From Telmatactis stephensoni (taxonomy: Eukaryota; Cnidaria; Anthozoa; Actiniaria; Isophelliidae), in the NCBI GenBank assembly GCA_029948255.1, contig JALIZF010001940.1, forward strand, positions 1,791,501-1,855,500: a stretch of 64,000 nucleotides of DNA. Reading direction: 5' to 3'. Shown here piece by piece: positions 1 to 11,529 of the stretch (positions within the stretch are counted from its first letter, which is position 1; every line of letters starts with the position of its first letter). Under the pieces are notes generated by a model, which searched no databases, was not told the origin of the DNA, and worked only from the letters and a program-made list of their open reading frames with translations. The translations under genes and the position numbers were made by a program.

Positions 1-37
1 ATTAGAAACTCTGAATCTAGTGTTATCATTTGACGAA

Positions 38-964
38 TTAACGTTGTACCTCAATTCTGTTTGCTGTGGGGTTTAGCAGTCTTCGTGCAGATTGACGTAG
101 CGTAGGAGAACGAAGAATGAACACAATGGGGTTGAGAAGGGAGCTCATTTGTAAAGCAAAGATTGCAATAAAAGCTCGTAAACCTTTCTCATTAATGCCA
201 AGATCTACGCCTGTGATCCTTGAAAGCGCGTTGACCAGGGAAAAGAAATAACACGCCATGCAGATTATCATCACCAACAGTACAGTCCTGCTTGAAGAGA
301 CGATCTTCGCTCTCTCGGCTTTCTTCCTTAAGTTCTCTCTTTCATTGGAAGATGATTCGATCTTTCTCTTGAGAAGCTTTTGTAGTTGTCGATAAAGCAG
401 TATGCTGAGAACAGCAAGGACCACGAATTGTATGATCATCATCAGTGATGCGAAGTATTTTCCATGTGATTTGTGCTGCCGTCCCATGTATTCCAGGGGG
501 CTGTCTTTCGCTGATGGAGGATTTCGTGCTAATCTATGCACGTTTACGAGAGATGCGACCAGTAAAACACCTAGCCACATCATCGCAACAGCAGTGCGCG
601 CTCTCTTCACCGTTACGACGTTGTTATACTTGATGGGATATTTGGCGATCACCAGTCGATCTGCCGTCATGATTAGAGTGGAATGTAAAGTCAAGAGTAA
701 CCAGAATGTTGCCATGAAGCTGACAGCAAAGAGTGCAACCGATCCGTCCAGGTTCCCAGTTCTGATGACAACGAAGTCCATGGCAAGAGAAGTGTTGATG
801 ATGCCGTTCAGTAGGTCCACCAAAGCGCAGTTAAAGAGGATGTTCTTGGACGGAGAGCGACGAAGTTCTCTTGATCGTCTCAGCAACTCGAGAAGAAAGG
901 CATTACAAACTGTAGTTCCAGACAACTCCAAAGAAAAGAGAACAATTTGAATGACAACTGACAT
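38..964 (-). CDS. Divergent rhodopsin-family (class A) GPCR
   Basis: Single-exon ORF of 308 residues, ATG to TAA, with seven hydrophobic segments expected of a plasma-membrane G-protein-coupled receptor. TM1 starts almost at the N-terminus. TM2 has LVDLL with the conserved Asp. TM3 ends ADRLVIAKYP, so the DRY motif is DRL. TM6 has ACYFF without the usual proline, and TM7 has NPIVF in place of NPxxY. The position 25 residues before the DRL arginine is not cysteine, so the usual TM3-ECL2 disulfide is probably missing. A long basic third intracellular loop (LLKRKIESSSNERENLRKK) precedes TM6. It is not a close paralogue of the 19-48 kb family. The ligand is unknown, and no signal peptide or N-glycosylated N-tail is visible. 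Confidence 0.85.
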   Translation of the reverse strand: MSVVIQIVLFSLELSGTTVCNAFLLELLRRSRELRRSPSKNILFNCALVDLLNGIINTSLAMDFVVIRTGNLDGSVALFAVSFMATFWLLLTLHSTLIMTADRLVIAKYPIKYNNVVTVKRARTAVAMMWLGVLLVASLVNVHRLARNPPSAKDSPLEYMGRQHKSHGKYFASLMMIIQFVVLAVLSILLYRQLQKLLKRKIESSSNERENLRKKAERAKIVSSSRTVLLVMIICMACYFFSLVNALSRITGVDLGINEKGLRAFIAIFALQMSSLLNPIVFILRSPTLRQSARRLLNPTANRIEVQR

Positions 965-2095
965 TGTAAAAGTCTTGGAATTTTAAGACATTCAAATGAC
1001 TTGTTGAAAACGTTACAGTCAAGGTTGACACTATAACCCAGAGGAGAGGACGGTGCTCAACATAGAACAGCACCTGATCAAGTTATGGTGCCTCCCCAAT
1101 CGTGCGACTTTCAATCAGTCAAGACCAATTTTCAAATCTACTGGTCATTTCTTCTGTTTTTATCTGTTTCGGAACTCAGTGTAAAATAACAGAACTTAAT
1201 TAGTGAATGAGCCGGTGATTAAAGCTTTGTCCATACGGAAACGCTTCGTTAACAATTAGTAACAAAACGATGCATGAGCGTTCACGAATATAGTCACTTT
1301 GAAAGCTAGTGCTGGCGTTTTCAAAAATGAGCATTTACAGTGAAAACAGCGTTAATTTTCATGTTGACAGGACAAAATAAAAAATAAAACAAAAAATTGA
1401 AGCGTTTGCCAATGTCAATGTCTCCATGCGTGTGGATAGGGCCGAAATCCTCAAATTTTTGATGAGTACGACAATGTTTAATTCATTTAAACGGAAAAAA
1501 GGCTCAATGCTTGAAATGAGCGTCCGATTGGTTTGTATTTAACATAGTTTCCCAATTGTTATCGAAAGCCAGCAGTTTACAGATTATTTCATAGGTTCGT
1601 TTGTGTGCAGACAAATTGAGTCTCGTAGACACCAATTAATAATAATGGTTGTAGTAGAAACCGAGCCAACAGGATAGCGGTGATCATAGTTAATTCATTC
1701 GAACCCAAAAAGATTCAATGCTTAAAATGGACGTCCGAATACTAGTTTATTTAGGTTTGTTTGTGTGAAGACAATTTAAACCGTTGGACACAATAAATGT
1801 GTCTCGTTTCGAAAAACAAAACTACCTAGTGCATGATTGTTCTACTGAAATTTTGAACATAATTCGACATTAATCTTTTCTCGCTGTCCCATCAGTGATC
1901 CAAGTGATTTTTTAAAATAAAATTTTGCGTTCACATGGCTGTCTACAACTACTATCGCAAATCTGTCGAAACAACTCATTCTGGGACTGTTAACTCAGTT
2001 AAATAATACCTAGGGAGTTTAAAGTGGTTCGATACAGTTTTTTATTGACCATGCTTCCATTTTTCACACAACGAATTGAACATCTTACTCTTAAC
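965..2095. other. Intergenic, nothing recognised
   Basis: AT-rich sequence without a convincing ORF, RNA gene or repeat. It lies upstream of the minus-strand GPCR, so that gene's promoter should be at its left edge, but I see no clear core element. Confidence 0.5.
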
Positions 2096-2393
2096 TAACC
2101 AAAACGGTTTTTACACTTAATATCTAGTTATTGGACTTGATCAAACGTTTGATGTTTCTTTATTTCACTTCAATTTGTGTTGCCATAGCAACGGTAGGCA
2201 AACATGGCTGAAATCAATTTCTCTAAAATATCTCTCGAACTCGAACAGCTCTAGACAAGAGACTATATCAGCAATAAACTACACACTAAGGCAAAGAAAT
2301 TAAGACACAATTAAAATATTTGTAATAATATTTTCAAGTATACGAATACAAGTTTTAATTTTTGAATAAATTGCAAAAACATAAATGCTTATG

Positions 2394-2548
<155 letters not shown>

Positions 2549-2685
2549 CATTATTTTTCATTTACTTTGCCAGTGATTTAGTGAGATTCCTGCTTGAATT
2601 ACATGTTGGGCAGATGGTTTTTCATGCTCTCGGATCTTCAGAGTCACAAGTGTTGATTAATGCAAGTCTGTAGGAGTTTTTTAGG

Positions 2686-2890
2686 GTCCCCTATACTTTT
2701 TGCGTGAAACGTGAATGGCTGATTTATTTAGACTTGAAACGTGATTTAAGGTCTAAAATCTTTTTACGTCCACGTGAAAGCAACTTTTGATTTTTTTGTG
2801 AACGTGAAAGAGATTTTTTTGATTATCCGTAACGCGTGAAAAGACCAAATATTTTTGCGTGATTTTATTTTGCAAAGGGGTATAGGGGAC
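2686..2890. mobile_element. Nested 205-bp MITE
   Basis: Perfect 11-bp terminal inverted repeats GTCCCCTATAC / GTATAGGGGAC enclose an AT-rich core with repeated 'gcgtga' and 'cgtgaaa' words. It sits inside the larger 2096-3472 element, so it inserted later. Confidence 0.6.
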
Positions 2891-3472
2891 ACTGTTTTTT
2901 GTGCATGAAGCATTCTAAGCTCAAAGACAATGACAGTACTTGATTGTAAATTTGCAAATTTCCAGTCGTTTATTCCAGTCGTTTATTTTATGAAAAAGTT
3001 TTAATTCTATGTTATCTCCTTTACCTTCGTATGCACTTTGTTACATAGTATTTGGGTACCTAGATTTCTTAGAAATCAAGACATATTTCAGAAAAACTGA
3101 TTTTAGCCCTATTTTTTATATCGTTGCCATGGTAACACCAATTACACTGAAAACCGAAACAAAACAAAACAAAACCTTGGCCACATTCTATCTACTGACA
3201 GGAAAATCATTGTGATTAAACTAGGGTAAGCTTATCACTTGATAAGCTAATCAATAAATGTCATTTTTTTAATCGTTTTTAATTTATTCAAAAACGGTTT
3301 GGTACTGGTTTATTACTGATATAGTCCCTTGTCTAGAGCTGCTCGAGTTCGAGTGATATTTTAGAAAAATTGATTTCAACCATATTTGTTTAACGTTGCT
3401 ATGGCAACAGACAAAAAAATCAAAACTTTGATTCAAACTCAATAGCTAGTGTAAAAACCGTTTTGGTTGGTC

Positions 3473-4344
3473 AATAGTAATTTGCTCAATAAATAACTAT
3501 ATCGATCCATTTTTAGGTTGTATGGCGGCAACGGTAGAGAACGAGATTAATTGAGAAGAACAAGTTTTTCAGAAGCATGTGAATGTGCCTCCCTTCGAAT
3601 TCCAACTCTTGAAGATAGACGGGTGGAAGCTAGTATTAAATTTGTCAGCAGGATGGGCTTTAGTTCCCCATTGAAATTGCTTATTCCCCAGGAAACCTCG
3701 ACGTGCCAGTATAGCCTAGACCTCAAGTGCGAAGAATTATTTGTAGAACTGACGTTTATATTAATTTTTTCACAATGAAACATCAGGAATTTTTTCATCA
3801 TTAATCATTAATATAATATAATATGATTAGTAATGTCGTCATTAGGTCTTGGTGCTTGAATGAATGAATGAACAAGCGTTTCGAGCCCAGGCTCCGCGTT
3901 AGAGTAAAAAAATCGAGACAACTAATTTTTGAACAAAATGAAAAATAAAACTCAGAAAGAAAGAAAGGGAATCAATTAAAGCATAAACATTTCAAAAGAA
4001 GCTTAAAAAAAGAAACTAGCTGTGCCGAGCTGCGCCGAGGCTCGAAGTCGTGACCAAAAGCAAATCAGTATGCTAATTTTATGCAAAACTGAAAAAAATC
4101 GACCATGCATCCAGACAAAGCGCTGAATCATCGCATGTTACGTATAGGATGGAGATTTCGGCCCCGTCCGCGCTATCGGTAGTACACAGAAAGCTTCGCA
4201 GTCAAAGAGGGAGGAAACAGTCGGATCCTAGGCCGTAAATAACTGCACCTTACCACTAGACTAACTGGCCTACTAAGGGATTTGAAGGACAAAATAACCT
4301 TGTGTATTGTGTTAATGGACTGTCTATTGTTGTGCAAATTGAGG
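3473..4344. other. Intergenic, no gene recognised
   Basis: No supported gene. ORFs of 60-85 codons on both strands near 3547-3801 and 4173-4358 show no domain, signal or splice context. Confidence 0.5.
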
Positions 4345-4620
4345 TGTTTGGGTGGCAAAGTGTAGTAATGCGTGGCGCTTGAATCTCATGGACAGAGATC
4401 GATTCCCGAATTGACCAATCTTTTTCAGTTTCTTTTTTTCTCCTTCTTCTTTTTCTTCTTCTTCTTCTTCTTCTTCTTCTTCTTCTTCTTTCTTCCTTAT
4501 TTTATTATATTATATTATATTATATTATAATTAATTCTTGTAGTGTATTTAATATTCCCTGTATGTACATATTTATATTATTGTGATTATCCTGAAGGAC
4601 CCACCGTGGGTAAATAAAGT
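4345..4620 (+). mobile_element. tRNA-derived SINE-like element
   Basis: An A-box-like segment near 4353-4371 (TGGCAAAGTGTAGTAATGC) is followed at the expected spacing by a B-box-like AGATCGATTCCC (4396-4407), as in tRNA-derived SINEs transcribed by Pol III. A CTT tract (about 4455-4492) and an AT-rich body follow. The element ends in GGGTAAATAAAGTT directly before the TATCT microsatellite. About 275 bp is a normal SINE length; the exact 5' end is uncertain. Confidence 0.55.
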
Positions 4621-5470
4621 TATCTTATCTTATCTTATCTTATCTTATCTTATCTTATCTTATCTTATCTTATCTTATCTTATCTTATCTTATCTTATCT
4701 TATCTTATCTTATCTTATCTTATCTTATCTTATCTTATCTTATCTTATCTTATCTTATCTTATCTTATCTTATCTTATCTTATCTTATCTTATCTTATCT
4801 TATCTTATCTTATCTTATCTTATCTTATCTTATCTTATCTTATCTTATCTTATCTTATCTTATCTTATCTTATCTTATCTTATCTTATCTTATCTTATCT
4901 TATCTTATCTTATCTTATCTTATCTTATCTTATCTTATCTTATCTTATCTTATCTTATCTTATCTTATCTTATCTTATCTTATCTTATCTTATCTTATCT
5001 TATCTTATCTTATCTTATCTTATCTTATCTTATCTTATCTTATCTTATCTTATCTTATCTTATCTTATCTTATCTTATCTTATCTTATCTTATCTTATCT
5101 TATCTTATCTTATCTTATCTTATCTTATCTTATCTTATCTTATCTTATCTTATCTTATCTTATCTTATCTTATCTTATCTTATCTTATCTTATCTTATCT
5201 TATCTTATCTTATCTTATCTTATCTTATCTTATCTTATCTTATCTTATCTTATCTTATCTTATCTTATCTTATCTTATCTTATCTTATCTTATCTTATCT
5301 TATCTTATCTTATCTTATCTTATCTTATCTTATCTTATCTTATCTTATCTTATCTTATCTTATCTTATCTTATCTTATCTTATCTTATCTTATCTTATCT
5401 TATCTTATCTTATCTTATCTTATCTTATTTTATTTTATTTTATTTTATTTTATTTTATTTTATTTTATTT
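4621..5470. repeat. (TATCT)161 then (TATTT)9 microsatellite
   Basis: About 805 bp of apparently perfect TATCT units (4621-5425), then nine TATTT units. On the minus strand it reads AGATA AGATA, a dense array of GATA motifs. It continues from the 3' tail of the SINE-like element. The long Leu-Ile-Leu-Ser-Tyr frame it creates is not a gene. Confidence 0.98.
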
Positions 5471-6480
5471 TTTTCTGTTAACCAATAATCATTAGATGTC
5501 ATTAGTGTGGAAGTCCGTCCGTGAGTTTTCAGTGCCTTTTTTTCAGAACCTGTGTCGAAAGGGCTACGAGTTTTGTCGAAGTCTGAACGACTTCTCAACG
5601 GGATTGTTACGATGAAAATCGATGTTTTAATACTTCAAATATTTGCCAATATATTTGCCAAATAACAGAATTGAAACGGATATTTCTTTTGCGCTGAAGT
5701 TATTATCGCAAACAAATCAATTGATGAATCAATCTATCTGTCGATCGATCTACTATTTACTCATTCGATATCATTAATTTACGGCGATTTTCGATATCAT
5801 GGGAACTAGCTTAGTCCGTTAAGGAATTTGGTTTATACCGTAGTTATTAAAATAGACGCCTTGGACGTTAAGGAAAAAGTTGAGCTTGAAAGGGACACGT
5901 TTATTAAAGACAGCCGTATATTTTGATATTAACATTTAAGATTTAATTTCATCTTAGAAATACGTATTAAAAACTCCTTCCTACGCAAGAAATATTATCT
6001 TCTTAGAAGCTAATGTTAAAGGATGATTGTAATAGTATTTGGTATAGCCACTTAAAGTATACCCGGGTCCATTTAGTTTCCTGAGGGAGGGGAGGGAGGG
6101 GATGTTTATTGGTCTATCAAATATTTTCATGACTTGAGGAGGGCGTTTATTTGAGGTGGCGTATAATAAGACGAAAGGGGGAGTGGGACGTCTATCCAGT
6201 ATTTTTAGAACTTGATCATTGGAGAGAGGCGTTTGAGATAGTGTTGAAAATTGATGTCAGTATTCCATCAATCGATGAACTGTAAAAGTCATGAATAGGC
6301 ACTGATAAAAGATACAACTTTTCTTCCAACTTTTTCTGTGACATTGCGCGCAGAACAGGGTTGCACCGTGTTTCCACCCCTGTAACAGGTGCGCGCAACA
6401 GTTTTTGGATTGGTTTTACTTTTGCAACTCTGTACAACGTTGCGCGAAATGTTACCGAAAATGTTGCGTCACTGTTTGGT
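5471..6480. other. Intergenic, nothing recognised
   Basis: AT-rich DNA with no supported gene or structured repeat. Confidence 0.45.
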
Positions 6481-6725
6481 TTAAATTAACCATCCATCCA
6501 TTCATCCTTCTCTTCCTTCTTTTTCGTTCGTTTTTTCTTTCTTTCTTTCGTTCCTTCTTCTTCTTCTTCTTCTTCTTCTTCTTCTTTTTTCTTCTTCCTA
6601 ATTTCCTTCGTTCTTTCTCTTTCTCCATTCTTTCCTTCTTTCCTTTTTTCCTTCCCTCTTTATTTCTTTCTTTCCTGCTTTTTTTCTTCTTCCTTCCTTT
6701 CTTTTTTCTTTCTTCCTTTCGTTTT
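6481..6725 (+). repeat. Polypyrimidine C/T tract
   Basis: Imperfect TTC/TTTC-rich stretch with a (TTC)n core near 6556-6585. The overlapping Phe/Leu/Ser-rich frame is low complexity. Confidence 0.9.
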
Positions 6726-6854
6726 TCTGATAAGCTTTGTTATTCCTTTCATTTGTTATTCCTTATTTCGTTGCCTCAAAATATAATCAAATCTTGCATT
6801 TATTGTTACCGATTTTTAGTAATAACTATTTAGACATTCTTGAATCCCAAAAGA

Positions 6855-6973
6855 CCCCTTGCAGCACGTCGGATGTTTGAAGGGCAAAACAATAGATTTC
6901 CAACTCTCATGACATTGAAATTCTTTTCTTTTGCCTTCCAAATTGAGCTGCATTCCGACGTGCTGCAAGGGGC
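6855..6973. repeat. Short inverted repeat, possible small MITE
   Basis: CCCCTTGCAGCACGTCGG at 6855-6872 is answered by CCGACGTGCTGCAAGGGG at 6956-6973, an 18-bp perfect inverted pair with an 83-bp spacer. No target duplication was resolved. Confidence 0.55.
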
Positions 6974-9550
6974 CAATTGGAAAAGCCACTGACACTATAA
7001 TCACGTGATTGATATATGATGTTCACGTGTTCAGTTCAGTTTGGCTCACTGAAACAGTGCAGCCGTAGAGGTAAGTTGGTGTTTACTCTCTCGTTTTTAA
7101 AATAGCTCTATTTTTGATAAAATGTTGCATTTCACCGAGAAAACTTGTAGCTAGGTCTAAGTAAACCTTACGAAGGCTAAGTCTAAAGTATTTTTAAAGG
7201 AAAGAATTATGTTTTGAGCGGAATTTGCCTTGGAAATGCTGGAGAGTTTTGCTCCGTTGCACTTGCTGTAGGCGAACAAGCTCTATATCAAGGGTTTTTG
7301 CTCTTGAAACACTAAAATTCTTTGAGAATTTCAACCAAGAAGGATTTGTATTATTATGTATCATTTTCCTTCAAATAGTGGACTGCTTTGGCAATGTTTT
7401 AGTTGTAGTTCGCTTTGCTTATGTTTATCTGCTGCATGTGAAGAATAGCGCAATTTGAGTTCATCATCAATTGTTCTTCCAGTTCGAATTTTGTGAATGA
7501 AATGTTTCTTGTAATAAGAAGAAACTTCGAATTCGGATTTTTTGAAATCTTTCTGTGTTTAGGTGTTCAGTGAGAAATGTTTTATCTGCCAGCCTTTACG
7601 TCGCACGTTGGAATGTATGACTCATGTTGTTCTCACTTTTATTCCAGGATTTTGCCAACGAAACAAGCGTCGAATGAAAGGTTAATGAATTCAACGTATC
7701 TTCAACAATCTAAATTCTATTTTCGATACAAAAATATATTTGGCTGTGTATGTGAAATTGTTGGAGATGTCGCTGAAGCATTTTTTTTTGGGGGGGGGGG
7801 CGGGTTGTGGGAGGGGGAATAGGATAATGTATGGTGAACTTATTTCATGGCGAATACCTCTATAACGCGGACAAACCTCAACAATTCGAACGTGTTAATT
7901 TAAAAAAACGTTTGAAAAAATGTCTAGTAAGAAGAGAAGCGAGTGTTTGGGTGTCCGTCATGAAGAAAGTTCACTGTACATGCAGAAGTGAGTATCTTTG
8001 CTTGTGATGAATCAGATTGTCATTATTGCTTTCTTGTTTTCGTGTTGTTAGATGTTTGTGCTGTATAAGTGTTTGTTTGTGCCTGCGAAATCAGACGCCC
8101 CTCATGGCGTGCTAGTTTGTTTTCCTTTTCTCCACTAGGGAGAGGGGGTGGGGAAATGGGCATGCCATGTTGGGCGCCTGATGGCTGCAGGGAGTGTTGG
8201 AGGTGTTTTGTACCTTATTTGTGACTTTCGCCGCTGACCCCCAAAAATACATTTTTGACATTTCTTTTTCTTTTTGGCTCGTAATCACAAGTCAAAGTAT
8301 TCACTTCACAATTCATAGTTAATAGAATTTAGTCTCGCTAGGAATGGGGTGTTTTTAGCAGAAGCTACCACTTTAACTAGGTGGGGTTTATTAGATTTTG
8401 GACCGGTCAATCGGCCGGGGTCAATTGGCCTGCTTAGGTTAGCTTTCATGAATGCTTAGGCTTACGAGAGGACAACGCTGGATCATCGATGGAACTGGAT
8501 CAAATCGACCATACTCTCAAAATGAGAGACCTTTGTAGTCTGAGTCTGTGTCGTCTTCTTTAGATGTAGAGTTCGTCCATTATTAGTACGTGGTTCTGGT
8601 CAGTTTACATACAACACATACATATAAACTACAGCGCATATTAAAGGCTTAGATTTCTGTGCTACTTAGGTCTTAGGTTAGGGCTGGCCAGGCTACTACG
8701 AAGTTGATGCGCAAAGTCGTGGTGTGATCGTGGACCTGCTATGTTTTATCTAGATCCTTGATTGAAAAATTACCGGCAAAGAGTTTCATCTTCTGAATTC
8801 CTCCATCTGGGTGTCGCCACAACTTTGCATGTCAACGATAATGGTGGAACTCTACATTAGCCACACCCAAATTTAGTGTTGATTCCGATTCATTTTGGCC
8901 CGGCCTAGACTAGAAATACTAATCACTAAAACTGATAAATGTCATGATGAAACAACAGGACAGAGGAAATACTCAATAGGACTTGAGGTTTTGTACTGAT
9001 GTTTCCTGTCTAGTAAATACCATGGCATTTATGACATCTCTTTCAGCCAAGTCTACCAAGAACAACCAAACTGGGTTGCGACGACGAGTCATCAAGTAGA
9101 ATTTTTACAGTGGTAGCTTCTTAGTCTAGGATTTTTGTCTTACTGATAATATTAATGATTATTAATGTGAAGAATTATCTTTATTAATACAAAATTAATG
9201 AAGATATTAGAAAGTGCTTGTTTGTTGTTGTTGGTTAACAATGACAAAATTCGGCATCCAAAATTTGAAGAAATACAAAACAAAATCGTGCGTAGTATGT
9301 CGGTGGCGACCTTTTTCGAAAATTTCCGTTCTTTCTTCGGTGTTTCTTCGCCAACCTCGACTGGTCATTGGAAATCAGTGTATGGCTATCCTTCCAGCGA
9401 TTGATAAAATAACACGGTCACGTGTTTTTTTGTGTGTTTTTTTTTTTCAATTTTAATGAATTTTGGAGATTTCTTTTTTTTCTCTGTTTCTTTTACTACA
9501 AATTTTCGTTCTTTTTGAGACATGCAATGTTTTCGTGTGTTTTTGGGAAA
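6974..9550. other. Intergenic, no gene recognised
   Basis: No coding exon could be supported. A T9-G11 homopolymer junction lies at about 7781-7800. ORFs of 62-81 codons (around 7225-7458, 7577-7822 and 9198-9456) have no recognisable domain or splice context. Confidence 0.45.
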
Positions 9551-9554
9551 ATCT

Positions 9555-10195
9555 TTTCGGGTCTTTTTTGCAGCAATGTTTACGGATCTTTTTTTGCAAC
9601 ACATTTTCGGGTCTTATTTGGAACGATGTTTTTTCGGGTCTTTTTTGCAAACCGTTTTTGGGTCTTTTTTGCAACACATTTTCGGGTCTTTTTTGGAACG
9701 ATGGTTTTTTTTCGGGTCCTTTTTGCAAACCGTTTTCGGGTCTTTTTTGCAACCGTTTTCGAGTCTTTTTTACAACACATTTTCGGGTCTTTTTTGCAAT
9801 GATGTTTTTTCGGGTCTTTTTTGCAAACCGTTTTCGGGTCTTTTTTGCAACACATTTTCGGGTGTTTTTGGCAATGATGTTTTTTCGGGTCTTTTTTGCA
9901 AACCGTTTTTGGGTCTTTTTTGCAATACATTTTCGAGTCTTTTTGGCAATGATGTTTTTTTCGGGTCTTTTTTGCAAACCGTTTTCGGGTCTTTTTTGCA
10001 ACACATTTTCGGGTCCTTTTTGGAACGAAGTTTTTTCGGGTCTTTTTTTGCAAACCGTTTTCGGGTCTTTTACAACACATTTTCGGGTCTTTTTTGGAAC
10101 GATGTTTTTTCGGACCTTTTTTGCAACACATTTTCGGGTATTTTTGCAATGATGTTTTCGGGTTCTGTTGCAACGATGAGCCCCGGTCTTTTTTT
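9555..10195. repeat. TTTTCGGGTC minisatellite with higher-order period
   Basis: About 25 degenerate copies of a 24-27-bp unit (core TTTTCGGGTCTTTTTTGCAA) that differ in a short variable part (ACCG, CACA or TGATG). The three variants recur in order, giving a higher-order period of about 75-77 bp. Both strands stay open over long stretches, giving Lys/Arg-rich and Phe/Gly-rich frames that are artefacts of the repeat. Confidence 0.93.
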
Positions 10196-10203
10196 GCAAA
10201 GCA

Positions 10204-10365
10204 TCTCCACAGAACACTACATCCAGTAGTGTCTTGGGTGTCTATAGGCATTGCAGGCCTGACACAAATAAACTCTCTCTTGAGAGTTACAATTTTTGGG
10301 GGTCCAATGGCACAGGAAGCGTCTCCACAGGGCACTACATCCAGTAGTGTCTTGGGTGTCTATAG
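10204..10365. repeat. Two direct copies of a 44-bp repeat
   Basis: Positions 10204-10247 and 10322-10365 are nearly identical (TCTCCACAG...CACTACATCCAGTAGTG...GGGTGTCTATAG), spaced 118 bp apart. Each contains the imperfect palindrome CACTACATCCAGTAGTG. Confidence 0.85.
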
Positions 10366-11025
10366 ACACTAAATAGCCTCTCCTGTTGCAAGTCCTACTG
10401 TACCTGCACGTGGTGACCCCTGCTGTACCTGGACCTTGTGGACCAGGGACCGACACAGTGAAAGGACTAGGGGAAGGAATAACCCTGAATGAAAAACCCT
10501 CCAACAGGCTAACAAAACCCACTTGGAGTTTCAACAGTAAAATCTAGCGAAACATCTCGTAAATTACTTGAGTTTTCTTGAAAATGACTTTAAAATTGTT
10601 AAAATGAAAATTATGCAAGTGGAAGATGGAAGCAAAAGTAAGAGAATCCTTAACTGGGTGAAAATTCAAATTGTTAGCTCGATGAATAATTCTAACTTGA
10701 TTCTTTTTGGTTAAACAGAAAATGTCGGGCTTTGATGCGATAGATAAAGGAACGTTTTCTTCTTTGGATACGTATTTTTTGATAAATGCTCATCCCACGC
10801 AAAACTATCCAGGCATAACCGGTTGCTTTACATGATTAAAACATTTTTCAGTTTTCAAATTGTTCTTAATATTTCAACTTCCAGACTTTTCATTCGGTTC
10901 TTCATTTCTTTCATTTCAATGTTGTAATACAGACTCGTTTTGTTGCTTGTAATTTTTCAATAATTACCTAATATTTCTGGTATTGTTTTCTAAACATTTC
11001 TCTCTATAGCAAGACTTTAATTTAT
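10366..11025. other. Intergenic, nothing recognised
   Basis: AT-rich spacer between the minisatellite block and the satellite-bearing element. No feature supported. Confidence 0.45.
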
Positions 11026-11077
11026 ATATTTTCAAGACATTTACTTTCCCATTTTTCGATGCCTCAACACCAACACC

Positions 11078-11140
11078 AACTCTATAGTGTAGTAGAGCAC
11101 GCTTGGTCACGGCCAAGAGGTCTGGGTGCAACTCCCAGTG
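11078..11140 (+). ncRNA. tRNA-like Pol III promoter segment, left arm
   Basis: CTATAGTGTAGTAGAGCAC resembles a D-arm/A-box. CTTGG...CCAAG forms an anticodon-like stem with a 6-nt loop, and CTGGG-TGCAACT-CCCAG forms a T-arm/B-box-like hairpin. The 6-nt loop and lack of an obvious acceptor stem argue for a SINE or tRNA pseudogene rather than a working tRNA. Confidence 0.45.
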
Positions 11141-11529
11141 GGGTATATGGAGTTGAAGCAAATCCTCTAAACCAACATTGAATCGATTGCAATTACGAGA
11201 GTTTATAAAAGTAAAACATTAAAGGACTTTTCAATATATATCTGGAGGGGGGATTCTAAAATGAGCAAAGTAGGCCTTAATATGAAGTTAAGCCGCCCCT
11301 GTACTAAATGTAGGATAACGTCTTCCCCCCCTCTTAAGATAAAGTAACTACAATTTAGGAACCTCCATTCCAGATAAATATTGCATGCACGATCCCTTAA
11401 AAGTACATATTTTATCGAGTTTCAGACCAATATTTATAACATACTTTTAACTTTTCAACCTTTAATTGATCATTTTCAAGGGCAATAGCGCTAAGTTTCG
11501 GAATATTTTAAGCAATTTTTGACCCCTTT

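Noticed and set aside
402..950. 182-codon plus-strand ORF
   Set aside because: Antisense shadow of the minus-strand GPCR, with no membrane or domain pattern of its own.
4583..5488. 301-codon Leu-Ile-Leu-Ser-Tyr repeat ORF
   Set aside because: Pure translation of the TATCT microsatellite.
9422..10335. Lys/Arg-rich ORFs up to 254 codons (minus) and Phe/Gly-rich ORFs (plus)
   Set aside because: Both strands and several frames are open over a TTTTCGGGTC minisatellite; no domain, splice site or consistent start.
11078..11140. Functional tRNA gene
   Set aside because: The anticodon loop has 6 nt, no acceptor stem is apparent, and an inverted altered copy exists at the other arm.
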